From assembly GCA_016212925.1 (NCBI GenBank), contig JACRDF010000025.1:62001-126000 (forward strand): a stretch of 64,000 nt of DNA, given 5' to 3'. This document shows positions 1 through 7,617 of this stretch, piece after piece (positions within the stretch are counted from its first letter, which is position 1; every line of letters starts with the position of its first letter). The DNA is from Desulfomonile tiedjei (lineage in GTDB: Bacteria; Desulfobacterota; Desulfomonilia; Desulfomonilales; Desulfomonilaceae). A program made the translations under genes and the position numbers. The notes beneath the pieces are model-generated. The model made no database searches and was not told where the DNA came from. It saw only the letters and a list, made by a program, of their open reading frames with translations.

Positions 1-113
1 ACTTCTCTACAGGCTCTGTGTTTGACCAGGGCTTTGCCTAAGCTGCCTCCCATCAGCCCCATGCCAACGATCGCGATGCTAGTTTTTGACAGTGTCAACT
101 CAAGTCCTTTCAT
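1..113 (-). CDS. tyrA: Prephenate dehydrogenase, N-terminal fragment
   Basis: This is the first 37 codons of a gene that runs off the left edge of the window. The translation contains a Rossmann nucleotide-binding start (IAIVGMGLMGGSLGKAL), which is the NAD(P)-binding motif of TyrA-type prephenate/arogenate dehydrogenases of tyrosine synthesis. It lies 79 nt downstream of aroF on the same strand, which supports an aromatic-amino-acid operon. I chose the ATG at 113 because a G-rich stretch precedes it; an in-frame ATG at 131 has no visible ribosome binding site. The family call rests on the motif plus context, since the catalytic domain is outside the window. Confidence 0.75.
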   Translation of the reverse strand, partial: MKGLELTLSKTSIAIVGMGLMGGSLGKALVKHRACRE

Positions 114-192
114 CAAGACCCCCCGCGTCATTAGTTACAATACGATAATTCCTGGGACTGCTCGCTCGCTGCGTGTTCAGGCCTCTTCAGAA

Positions 193-1206
193 TTACATCG
201 TTCTCCCAACCGCCTCGGCGACGGGTTTCAATTCGCTCATCAAGGACTCGAATTCGTCCGGTGTAAGGCTCTGCGCTCCATCAGACAAAGCGTTTTCCGG
301 GTTGGGATGAACCTCAACGATCAAACCGTCGGCTCCCGCGGCGACGGCCGCGCGACTGACCGCGGCTACATATTCGCGTTTACCGGTTCCGTGACTCGGA
401 TCTACCACAACAGGAAGGTGGCTGAGCGATTTCAGGACGGGAATGGCATTAATGTCAAGGGTATTCCGGGTGTAAGTCTCAAAAGTGCGTATTCCACGTT
501 CGCAGAGAATGACGCGGGGGTTGTTGTGGCTCAGGATGTACTCCGCTGCGTTGAGAAATTCCTCAATCGTGCTGGACATGCCTCGTTTGAGGAGGACCGG
601 CTTGTGAGCCTCACCGACGGCGTGCAGTAGGGCAAAGTTCTGCATGTTTCTCGCTCCAACCTGCAGGACGTCCGCGTATTGTGCTACGAGAGGCACCTGC
701 TCCGGAGTGGTGACCTCAGTCACGACTGCCAATCCGGCCATGTCCCGGGCCACTGCCAACAACTTCAATCCCTCTTCGCCAAGCCCCTGGAAGCTGTACG
801 GCGAAGTCCTTGGTTTGAAAGCACCTCCTCGGAGGGCCACAGCTCCCGCTTTCTTGACCGCCAGCGCGGACTGAATGATCTGCTCCTTGCTCTCCACTGC
901 GCAAGGACCGGCCATGACGATGATCTTCTTGCCCCCGATATGGGAACCGTCGATCGAGAATACCGTGTCCTCCTTCTTGAAATCCCGACTGGCAAGTTTG
1001 AAGGGACCGAGAAGAGGGACCACCCTTTCCACACCGCCGAGCGACTCGAACGCGGTGGACTCCACCCCGCTGTTGTCGCCTACCACCCCCACGATGGTAC
1101 GGATTTTCCCTCTGGATACATGGGCCGTTAGCCCCAGGTCTTCTATTTTTGCCAAGACCCGGGATACCTGAGCTTCCTTCGCTTCCTTTTTCATGACGAC
1201 TACCAT
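193..1206 (-). CDS. aroF: 3-deoxy-7-phosphoheptulonate (DAHP) synthase, class I-beta
   Basis: A 337-residue enzyme that condenses phosphoenolpyruvate and erythrose 4-phosphate in the first step of the shikimate pathway. Residues 1 to about 85 look like the ferredoxin-like regulatory domain of Thermotoga-type DAHP synthases. The barrel follows, with AGPCAVES (Cys102 as metal ligand), [16 protein letters not shown] near 126-141 for substrate binding, and DPSHGTGKR near 268. The start is clear: GGAGG at 1214-1218 lies 7 nt before the ATG. It precedes tyrA on the same strand. Its expression is probably controlled by the attenuator directly upstream (1219-1424), in addition to any allosteric control by the N-terminal domain. 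Confidence 0.95.
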   Translation of the reverse strand: MVVVMKKEAKEAQVSRVLAKIEDLGLTAHVSRGKIRTIVGVVGDNSGVESTAFESLGGVERVVPLLGPFKLASRDFKKEDTVFSIDGSHIGGKKIIVMAGPCAVESKEQIIQSALAVKKAGAVALRGGAFKPRTSPYSFQGLGEEGLKLLAVARDMAGLAVVTEVTTPEQVPLVAQYADVLQVGARNMQNFALLHAVGEAHKPVLLKRGMSSTIEEFLNAAEYILSHNNPRVILCERGIRTFETYTRNTLDINAIPVLKSLSHLPVVVDPSHGTGKREYVAAVSRAAVAAGADGLIVEVHPNPENALSDGAQSLTPDEFESLMSELKPVAEAVGRTM

Positions 1207-1218
1207 CTTTTTTCCTCC

Positions 1219-1251
1219 AAAAAAAAAGATGCGGAGCGCTTGCTCCGCATC
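1219..1251 (-). terminator. Intrinsic terminator of the aroF attenuator
   Basis: On the minus strand a perfect 10-bp stem (arms 1242-1251 and 1228-1237, GATGCGGAGC with GCTCCGCATC) with a 4-nt loop is followed at once by nine Ts (1219-1227), a textbook rho-independent terminator. The T-run touches the aroF Shine-Dalgarno (1214-1218), so the terminator sits in the aroF leader rather than only behind the upstream operon. A second GCTCCG on the minus strand (1282-1287) can pair with CGGAGC of the 5' arm and form a competing antiterminator. Confidence 0.85.
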
Positions 1252-1292
1252 TTCTTTTTTATGGGGTTATTACCGGACAGTCGGAGCGCGCG

Positions 1293-1367
1293 TCAGCCGC
1301 CTAGGGAGGTAAAATAATACCACCCAAAAAACTGAGAAAATGCGCTAAACTGCCAGGAATTGATCAT
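1293..1367 (-). CDS. Aromatic-rich leader peptide controlling aroF
   Basis: A 24-codon reading frame between the promoter at 1396-1424 and the terminator at 1219-1251. Nine of 24 residues are aromatic (two Trp, five Phe, two Tyr), with the run FFGWYYF placed late in the peptide, as in phe/trp/aro attenuation leaders. A GAGG lies 11 nt before the ATG, a slightly long spacing. The stop codon lies 6 nt before the GCTCCG arm that can form the antiterminator. Stalling at the Trp/Tyr/Phe codons when charged tRNAs are scarce would favour the antiterminator and aroF transcription. The function is inferred from composition and position; the sequence match to the classical architecture is strong. Confidence 0.82.
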   Translation of the reverse strand: MINSWQFSAFSQFFGWYYFTSLGG

Positions 1368-1395
1368 AGGTACAAAAACCTCAACGTTAAAGTAT

Positions 1396-1424
1396 TGGAT
1401 ACCCCATTGGCTCAGCCTTGTCAA
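1396..1424 (-). promoter_or_regulatory. Sigma-70-type promoter for the aroF leader
   Basis: On the minus strand a perfect TTGACA (1419-1424) is followed after 17 nt by TATCCA (1396-1401), a weak -10 match. The predicted transcription start near 1389 would give a leader of about 20 nt before the leader-peptide ATG at 1367. It lies 60 nt past the end of the reductase operon, so aroF need not depend on that operon. Confidence 0.6.
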
Positions 1425-1483
1425 TACTTTTTTCAGCCCGCTGTTTTCTGCGCCCGGTAGCGAGCGCTCGAGTTGGGACAGGC

Positions 1484-4400
1484 CTATGAATTGACCGGAA
1501 TGAGCTTGACGGTCGTGTCGTAGAAACTCACACTCCCCCCTACAGGGTCGACCATACAAGTGTTCTTCAGCGCCGGGTCGATCCACATGGCAGCGTTAGC
1601 ATGAATGCCGGCCGCTCTCCTGGGATCTCGTCTTATAACCTTGCCGTCAATGGTCACATCAGCAGCACCGGTGGCCCAATGCCCGAACCCGAGAGCAAAG
1701 CTGACGACACCGGGCCTCACCGTATGAGTGAGCACTACTTTGCCGATCATGGGTTTCTTGTTGCCCGCCCCCAAATCCCATTCTCCCGACGGATTTGAGG
1801 CACTGACGATTTTGACCGGTTGATCTTGTTTTAATCCCAGCCGTTTTGCGTCTTCGGGGTTCAGCAAGACACCGTTTTCCGGCATAATAGGCGTGAGCCA
1901 CTGGTCTACCACCGTACGGCTTTTGCACTGGGAAATAGTGCGGTGGGTTATCAGAGCCAGGTCATGACCCTTGCGTAGTTCATTGGGCTCTCGGCCGAGG
2001 TAATCCCTGATCGGCACAAAGGTGGCATAACCGGCGTTCTTTTTACCGGTTCCTGCGTGTATTGTGGAAGCCGTTTTTTCCTGATACAGATTGAGCAAGG
2101 CCCCATACGGATGTGCAACTCTGTCGCCCTTGTACCCTTTCGCCCAATCCTCGAAGCGGCCGCCTCGATTAAGAACGTACACGACCTTGGGCCACAGTTT
2201 TTCCCCTGCGATTTTCTTCCATCTGGTTTCTTCAAATACTCCGGTGGGAAGATAGCGGCGGGCTTCTCGAAAGATCTTCATTTCATTCTCATCGGTATCA
2301 GGCACAGCTTCCGAACCGTCGGGCTTCTCCCCGAACGCGAGATTCGCCAACGCCCGAATGTAGAAATCGTCGGGATGCTTCAGGTCCAGACCTTTTCCAA
2401 ACGCATCGGCCCCGAACCCGGGAAGCTCGAGTCTTTCAGCAATAGCAAGAATCATGGCCTCAAAGCTCATGGGCACACTCTGGCCGTACACGGTGCAATT
2501 TTCAGGTATGGGAGCCATAGCGGGTTGGCGCACAGGTTGAACCTTGTTTGGAACACAAGGGTGGCTTCCTTGAAATTCCCATCGCTCCAGGAACGATAAG
2601 TCCGGGAAAACATAATCCGCGTACATGGAAGTACTGCCGATCAGGATGTCGTTCGTCACAAAGAGCGGGACCTTCGCTGTGTCGCAGAGAATCTTTATGT
2701 TCGTATCGCCTGCGGGCAAAGAGTAGGTGGGTGCGCCCATGTAAAGGAAAAGTGCCTTTACCGGATAAGGGTAGGCATCACCAATGGACGGGATGATTTC
2801 TTCATAAATGTCGCTGCTCAGAGGGTACCAGTTTCGTTTAGCGGGATACCCCGAGAACAGAGTGGTTTTCTCATAATCCACGCCGTGTCGGATCGAGCTA
2901 ATACCGAATGCCCCTGTTTTACCGGGTTGCGCAGCGAGATCGTACAGTTTTCCTTTTCCCATGTAATCGTACGTAGAAGCTTTTATCATCCCTCCCTTGG
3001 CGTCAAAGTTTCCCAGGAGCATATTGACGGTCATCCAAGAGAGGACGTTATAAAAGCCGTTGGTATGCTGTGCGGGTCCGCGGTGAATATCAACGGCCCC
3101 TTTTTTCCCGTAGCTCGTCAGTTCACGGGCCACTGCAATCACGTCCGTTTCTTTCACCCCTGCGATCTCAGCCCATTCTTTCAGGCTGCGCTGTTGGGAA
3201 GATTCGAGAAGCACTTGCAGACCACTCTTTACAACGGTGCCGTCCGGTAGCTTCGTGTCAACGAAGAGATCGCCATAAACAGGGCTCTTAGTGTCATTCG
3301 GATCGAATGCCACCGGCTTTCCCTGAACCGTGGCAAGGAGGAACTTCTCCTGGTAGTCCTTGCCGTCTTTTGTCTTCCGAGTCTCGGGTTGAGCTAAGGC
3401 CGCGTCCGTGGCTCTGACGAACTTCCCCGGCTTGCCGTCTTTGATCTCCACCAGCCATGTGGCGTTGCACCAACTGTTTTCTCCGGCCGCAAGAGCAGCG
3501 GCTTTGTTTGCACAGGAAAGGAATTTCGCGTCGTAGCGTTTGTTTTCGATTATCCATCGGATCATGCCTGCAGCGAGCGCGGCATCGGTTCCCGGTTTCA
3601 GTGGCAGCCACTTCCATGCTTTGGATGCGAGCTTGCTGAACCTCGGGTCTGCTACCGCGATCTTGGTGTAACCGCTGACGAGGTTGCCGGTGAGTCTTAC
3701 CGCGCGGTTGGGAGGGCCGTAATTGGCTTCAAAAAGGTTAGCCCCCACAAAAAATATGAAGCGGCTGTTCTCAGTGTCTGCCTGCCAGTAAAATTTCTTT
3801 CCGTCAGTGAATTTTCCGTCCACATATTGTTCGCTGATGGCCTTGCAAGTGAAATACAGAGACCCTTGACAAACGGTGGTGTGACCGTGAGCGTTGGTGG
3901 TGCCTAGGCCTTCGGCCAAACGCTTGTACAATTCGGCTCGTCCTCCCTTGAGCCGGCCCCAGGCCAAGACAATCTGATTGTTGCGGGGCCCCAGGTCCGG
4001 ATGGTTCGGATCGATGAGCTTGTCCAGATGTTCAGCGTGCTTGGCCTTAAATTCTTCAACCAGCGCTTTCTTTTTGTCCTTATCCTTTTCGTCCAAAATG
4101 GCCTTTACGTCAGTGGCCATTGCCTTTGAGACCTTGGGATCAGTGAGAGTTCGGAGCCTTGCCAGACCTTCAATCTCACGGCTTTCCTCGCCGGGTACCT
4201 TGGCAAATAGTTTTCCGCCTTCGCAAATCTCCTGGACCGCTTGCTCAAATGGTACGGCCACCCACTTGTTCTCCCCTCGTTTCCCTGCGCGTTTCAGCAC
4301 TTTGCGAATTCGATAGGGATCATAAGCGCTCTGGAGACCTGACTGGCCCTTGGGACAGATGGACCCGTCCACCGGCGCGGCCTCTTCCGGATGGGTGCTG

Positions 4401-4711
4401 TAAGGCAAGTGAGGTAGCAGTGTCCATGGATTGTAAGGATTGCCGTCAATTTTTGTTATTACCCCATTCTGCTGCTTGCATGAGATTCCGCAGCCGGTGT
4501 TACATTGTAAGCACGCGGAATAGATCATGTTTGCGGGTTTAACCAGATCATAGGATGCGTCGGGCCGGCTGCTGTTCATTACCGCATTAGGCTTTTGTGC
4601 GGTTGGAGCTGCCAACACCTTCGGAGCGGAAATGAGGAGCCCGCTTCCCAAGAGTGCCCCGCCGGCCAGGAATCCCCTCCTGTTCGTTATCTTTGTGTTT
4701 TTATTGCTCAT
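1484..4711 (-). CDS. Molybdopterin oxidoreductase catalytic subunit, TtrA-like (tetrathionate/arsenate/selenate reductase clade)
   Basis: A 1075-residue periplasmic catalytic subunit of the complex iron-sulfur molybdoenzyme family. It begins with a twin-arginine signal (NRRGFLAGG, residues 10-18) ending near ALAAP. An N-terminal [4Fe-4S] motif uses Cys67, Cys70, Cys74 and Cys119 (CLQCNTGC...ICPKG). Cys281 in TTVCQGS is the likely molybdenum ligand, as expected for this clade rather than Ser or Asp. The length fits TtrA (about 1000) better than ArrA (about 850). It is last in the operon B-C-A, the order of ttrBCA and srdBCA. The substrate cannot be read from sequence: tetrathionate, arsenate, selenate or another oxyanion or sulfur compound are all possible. 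It starts 8 nt after the NrfD gene ends. Confidence 0.85.
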   Translation of the reverse strand: MSNKNTKITNRRGFLAGGALLGSGLLISAPKVLAAPTAQKPNAVMNSSRPDASYDLVKPANMIYSACLQCNTGCGISCKQQNGVITKIDGNPYNPWTLLPHLPYSTHPEEAAPVDGSICPKGQSGLQSAYDPYRIRKVLKRAGKRGENKWVAVPFEQAVQEICEGGKLFAKVPGEESREIEGLARLRTLTDPKVSKAMATDVKAILDEKDKDKKKALVEEFKAKHAEHLDKLIDPNHPDLGPRNNQIVLAWGRLKGGRAELYKRLAEGLGTTNAHGHTTVCQGSLYFTCKAISEQYVDGKFTDGKKFYWQADTENSRFIFFVGANLFEANYGPPNRAVRLTGNLVSGYTKIAVADPRFSKLASKAWKWLPLKPGTDAALAAGMIRWIIENKRYDAKFLSCANKAAALAAGENSWCNATWLVEIKDGKPGKFVRATDAALAQPETRKTKDGKDYQEKFLLATVQGKPVAFDPNDTKSPVYGDLFVDTKLPDGTVVKSGLQVLLESSQQRSLKEWAEIAGVKETDVIAVARELTSYGKKGAVDIHRGPAQHTNGFYNVLSWMTVNMLLGNFDAKGGMIKASTYDYMGKGKLYDLAAQPGKTGAFGISSIRHGVDYEKTTLFSGYPAKRNWYPLSSDIYEEIIPSIGDAYPYPVKALFLYMGAPTYSLPAGDTNIKILCDTAKVPLFVTNDILIGSTSMYADYVFPDLSFLERWEFQGSHPCVPNKVQPVRQPAMAPIPENCTVYGQSVPMSFEAMILAIAERLELPGFGADAFGKGLDLKHPDDFYIRALANLAFGEKPDGSEAVPDTDENEMKIFREARRYLPTGVFEETRWKKIAGEKLWPKVVYVLNRGGRFEDWAKGYKGDRVAHPYGALLNLYQEKTASTIHAGTGKKNAGYATFVPIRDYLGREPNELRKGHDLALITHRTISQCKSRTVVDQWLTPIMPENGVLLNPEDAKRLGLKQDQPVKIVSASNPSGEWDLGAGNKKPMIGKVVLTHTVRPGVVSFALGFGHWATGAADVTIDGKVIRRDPRRAAGIHANAAMWIDPALKNTCMVDPVGGSVSFYDTTVKLIPVNS

Positions 4712-4719
4712 TATTCACC

Positions 4720-5904
4720 TCACGCCTTCTGTTCCGAGCTGGAAGCTAAAGTTTGGCTCAGTCTGATTCCCGCGTAAAAGATCGCCATGCCGACAGCCAC
4801 CATGAAAAAGCCAACCAAGTACTCCATCAGTGTCGGGTGGTAGCTGTATTGGAGGCGCTGATCCTGAAATGCTTGTTGGAGACCGGGAATCTGCCCGCTG
4901 ATCTGGCCGGGAACAAGAATGCACATTCGGGCTGCAGCAAAGCCTACAGTTGCGAGAAAAGCCCCAAGAGCCCACAGTCTCTTCTGTGTCGAGGCAAAAA
5001 GTGCCAAAGGAACGAGTACCCCAAACAGCAGGTGAAGTAGCCAAAAAACTTGCCAATAGCCACCAAAGAGCAAAAAGGCCACGTTCGGTGAGTGCTGTCC
5101 CGGATTCCAGAGCACGATGGAGAACTCAGCAAATTCAAATGCCAGATAAACCAGCATCGCAGTCACAGCAATGGTACGCAGCCACCGGAGAGCGTTTTCG
5201 TTACCGGTTTGATCGCCCGCAGCTTGTCCAAGCAGCACCCTGACGATCAAGAGTCCAGCCGCGCCTAGCGCAATGGCGGACGCCAGAAACAGTACCGATA
5301 GAATGGGACTGTGCCAAAACTCGTTTGTGCGCACCGCTTCGAAGAAAACGCCGCTTTGGCTCGGGAACAAGATGGACAACAATGCACCGACGACCAACAA
5401 CGGCTTCAGCCACAGGGAGGCGCCCTTGAATGTGAGCAGCCAGCTAACCACCGCTATGATGATGAAAACATTGTACATCCAGGCATTGAAAGCCATCATA
5501 CTAGTGAAAATAGGTGAAGTTAGGACCTTGAAAAGGCGTTCCGTGTGCCCGAGATCAAGCCCAACGCCGACAAAGGCTGGGATAATGGCTGAAACACTTA
5601 ACACGATGGCGGTCCGCAATTCCGACAGCCTGCCAAATCCCGGCACGTCAAGGATATAGCCCACGGCTCCAATTATGAATGCGCCTCCTGAAATGCCTAT
5701 TGCGAGAAAATAGAGTCCGATCCACAGGCCCCAGGGCACGTACGATCCGTAGCCCGCGGCCAAATGGCCGGAAGTAAATCGCTGGGCGACGCCTATAACG
5801 CCCCCGACTATTAGGATTGACCAGATGACCCAAAGAATTTTGGTCCACGGAGAGTTGGAAGCACCGTGTCCCGGATTTGGGGCTGAAAGTGTCACATTGG
5901 TCAT
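4720..5904 (-). CDS. NrfD/PsrC-family membrane anchor, quinol-oxidising subunit C
   Basis: About 394 residues, nearly all hydrophobic, with around nine or ten membrane spans, typical of NrfD/PsrC/TtrC proteins that take electrons from quinol and pass them to the ferredoxin subunit. It sits between the iron-sulfur subunit and the molybdenum subunit, completing a three-part respiratory reductase. The ATG at 5904 is preferred, with AAAGGAGAG upstream; a longer frame from 5940 would overlap the previous gene and add residues unlike a signal. Few charged residues lie inside the spans (for example EFAEFS near residue 245), which could form the quinone site; that is inference. Confidence 0.85.
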   Translation of the reverse strand: MTNVTLSAPNPGHGASNSPWTKILWVIWSILIVGGVIGVAQRFTSGHLAAGYGSYVPWGLWIGLYFLAIGISGGAFIIGAVGYILDVPGFGRLSELRTAIVLSVSAIIPAFVGVGLDLGHTERLFKVLTSPIFTSMMAFNAWMYNVFIIIAVVSWLLTFKGASLWLKPLLVVGALLSILFPSQSGVFFEAVRTNEFWHSPILSVLFLASAIALGAAGLLIVRVLLGQAAGDQTGNENALRWLRTIAVTAMLVYLAFEFAEFSIVLWNPGQHSPNVAFLLFGGYWQVFWLLHLLFGVLVPLALFASTQKRLWALGAFLATVGFAAARMCILVPGQISGQIPGLQQAFQDQRLQYSYHPTLMEYLVGFFMVAVGMAIFYAGIRLSQTLASSSEQKA

Positions 5905-5921
5905 GGCGCTGTACTCTCCTT

Positions 5922-6848
5922 TCATACGATGTAGTAGCACTGAGGATTATTCCCCAGGTGCGGGAGAAGTGTCTGAAAATTGTTTTTGGTCACCAATTCC
6001 ACTACCAGGCTTTCGGGGTCGTTAGAATCTCCGAAATACGTGGCACGTCCGATACAGGTCGTCACACACATCGGAAGTTGCCCCACTTCCAGACGGTGCA
6101 GGCAGAAATGGCATTTTCGAGCATTACCTACCGGCGAACCATGATCCTTTCGATTCCAATTCTTCGCATATTCATTGCTCGGCTCGAATTCCCATGAAGC
6201 AGGTGATCCTTCCAGCGGCCGATCCTTCCCCGAGGAATCGCCCGCGGCCTCACCGGCTGAATAGTATCTGCCGAAATCGGAAGTCCTTGCGCCGTAAGGA
6301 CAGGCATTGAGGCAGTACCTGCACCCTATACATTTGTCATAATCGATAGCCACAACCCCGTCGGGTCGTTTCCAGGTGGCGTTTACCGGACAAACCGGCA
6401 CGCACGAAGGGTTCTCGCATTGCATACAGGGTCGTGGAAGAAAGCGAATCTGCACGTTGGGATATTCACCGAATTCCCGGATGACCACCGGCCGGTAGAC
6501 CACGCCCGGCGGCAGTTTGTTTTCGGCGACACAGCCAATGGTGCAGGCGTGGCAGCCGATGCACTTGCGAACGTCAATAACCATTGTCCAGCGTCTCTTT
6601 TCGACCGGCTTAGCCATGGCTTTTACCAACTCACGCTGCATTCGCACGTGCACATCCTCGTAATCCTGGGGTTTCAGTTTTTTCAACACGGTCAGATTGC
6701 GCACGGTAGCCTCGCCGGTCGGATCTTGCGGAGGTGAAGGCAAACGGTCCTTCACCACCACTCCAACGCCGACGGCTGCTGCTCCACCGACTAGTCCTCC
6801 GGTAAGAAGGAATTCTCTTCGCTCCATGATTTTGTCCAATTTCTTCAT
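5922..6848 (-). CDS. Four-cluster ferredoxin-type electron transfer subunit B of the reductase
   Basis: A 308-residue protein with a twin-arginine leader ([11 protein letters not shown], then a hydrophobic stretch). Four cysteine groups can bind four [4Fe-4S] clusters: [37 protein letters not shown] and CHFCLHRLE...CVTTC. This is the pattern of DmsB/PsrB/TtrB subunits linking the NrfD anchor to the molybdenum subunit. AGGAG lies 8 nt before the ATG at 6848, and the gene starts 21 nt after the small receiver gene. Its own TAT leader suggests the complex faces the periplasm with both hydrophilic subunits able to carry export signals. Confidence 0.88.
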   Translation of the reverse strand: MKKLDKIMERREFLLTGGLVGGAAAVGVGVVVKDRLPSPPQDPTGEATVRNLTVLKKLKPQDYEDVHVRMQRELVKAMAKPVEKRRWTMVIDVRKCIGCHACTIGCVAENKLPPGVVYRPVVIREFGEYPNVQIRFLPRPCMQCENPSCVPVCPVNATWKRPDGVVAIDYDKCIGCRYCLNACPYGARTSDFGRYYSAGEAAGDSSGKDRPLEGSPASWEFEPSNEYAKNWNRKDHGSPVGNARKCHFCLHRLEVGQLPMCVTTCIGRATYFGDSNDPESLVVELVTKNNFQTLLPHLGNNPQCYYIV

Positions 6849-6869
6849 CTGTGCATCTCCTAGTCTCCA

Positions 6870-7292
6870 TCAAGGAATGGGTCTCCGAAACCTTGTTTCT
6901 GCGCATCGCCGGCAAGCGTTTGAAGCAGGCGGCAGATCGCGAACGATGCTTTTTAGCAGGTACATCAATTCTTCGGTGTCCACCGGCTTGGAAATGCAGG
7001 CGAAAAGGTATGAACTGATGGCCTCCCCTAATTCGGGATGAAAAGGCAAACTGGAAATCCCTATAATTTGCAGAGCAGGACGCTTCCTCTTGAGATTCCT
7101 GAGCACACGGTTGCTGACCGACGCTTTGTCAAGATCCAGGATTACCACCAACCGATCCTTTTCCTGGCCGAGCTTTTCCAGATCCGAAATCGAACGGTAT
7201 CGCAGCACCTGGAAACCGTTCGCCTCAAGGGTCGTCGCCAGCTCAGAGGACTGCTTTTTGCTGGTGCCAACCAAAATGATCGGTTGGTTCAA
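6870..7292 (-). CDS. Stand-alone receiver-like protein, first gene of the reductase operon
   Basis: About 140 residues with the fold signature of a CheY-like receiver: first strand PIILVGT, a central LVVILDLD with Asp53 where the phosphoacceptor should be, and a C-terminal ISKPVD with the conserved Lys. The acidic pair that normally follows the first strand is replaced by Gly-Thr, so metal binding and phosphorylation may be lost. There is no output domain. The frame stays open to 7358, but a sigma-54 promoter lies inside that extension. I chose TTG at 7292 because GGGGAG (7300-7305) lies 7 nt upstream. Role unknown; it is co-transcribed with the reductase and may tune its regulator or assembly. 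Confidence 0.7.
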   Translation of the reverse strand: MNQPIILVGTSKKQSSELATTLEANGFQVLRYRSISDLEKLGQEKDRLVVILDLDKASVSNRVLRNLKRKRPALQIIGISSLPFHPELGEAISSYLFACISKPVDTEELMYLLKSIVRDLPPASNACRRCAETRFRRPIP

Positions 7293-7326
7293 AATTATTC
7301 TCCCCGCGCGATTCTGGAGCATGCCT

Positions 7327-7342
7327 TGCGAAAGGGATGCCA
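7327..7342 (-). promoter_or_regulatory. Sigma-54 (-24/-12) promoter of the reductase operon
   Basis: The minus strand reads TGGCATCCCTTTCGCA, with GG and GC ten bases apart, TGGCA at -24 and a GCA end at -12, close to the consensus TGGCAC-N5-TTGCA. The predicted start near 7316 lies just before the GGGGAG (7300-7305) and TTG start (7292) of the receiver gene. The adjacent sigma-54 activator gene makes this assignment much more likely than a chance match. Confidence 0.72.
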
Positions 7343-7505
7343 ATTCTGGAAGATGCATTCAGAATCCCGAATCGTAGACAGCCCATGAGAACGGAGAGGG
7401 GCTATCATCCTGAAATAGCTAGCTAAGTTAATTGGGAAATGCGACGACGTGTAACGAGAATGGGCAATGGCCTCTCGCTGCGGGGAAATGAAAGGCGGGG
7501 AGGGA

Positions 7506-7522
7506 TGTTCCGATTCGGAACA
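7506..7522. promoter_or_regulatory. Palindromic upstream activator site for the sigma-54 activator
   Basis: A perfect inverted repeat, TGTTCCGA-T-TCGGAACA, sits in the intergenic region between the activator gene and the reductase operon, about 190 bp upstream of the predicted start site. That is typical enhancer spacing for NtrC-type activators. A related half-site TGTCCCGA occurs at 7570-7577, 64 bp away, close to six helical turns. Binding by the neighbouring activator is inferred. Confidence 0.6.
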
Positions 7523-7617
7523 CAAAAGAGACTTTATGTAGATAATATAGTGATATAAGTTAGATGCAGTGTCCCGAAAGTGTGCACAATCCCTGTGCGG
7601 TACAGAGAGATAGGATG

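Noticed and set aside
22-1171. Several long plus-strand frames antisense to aroF (for example 22-630 and 679-1131)
   Set aside because: They mirror the aroF/tyrA coding region, have no domain signatures and lack ribosome binding sites.
1484-4711. Naming the catalytic subunit ttrA, arrA or srdA outright
   Set aside because: Motifs and gene order are shared by these groups; only a phylogeny or an assay would separate them.
7293-7358. Longer start (7358) for the receiver protein
   Set aside because: The extension contains the sigma-54 promoter and its residues do not belong to the receiver fold; TTG 7292 has a good Shine-Dalgarno.
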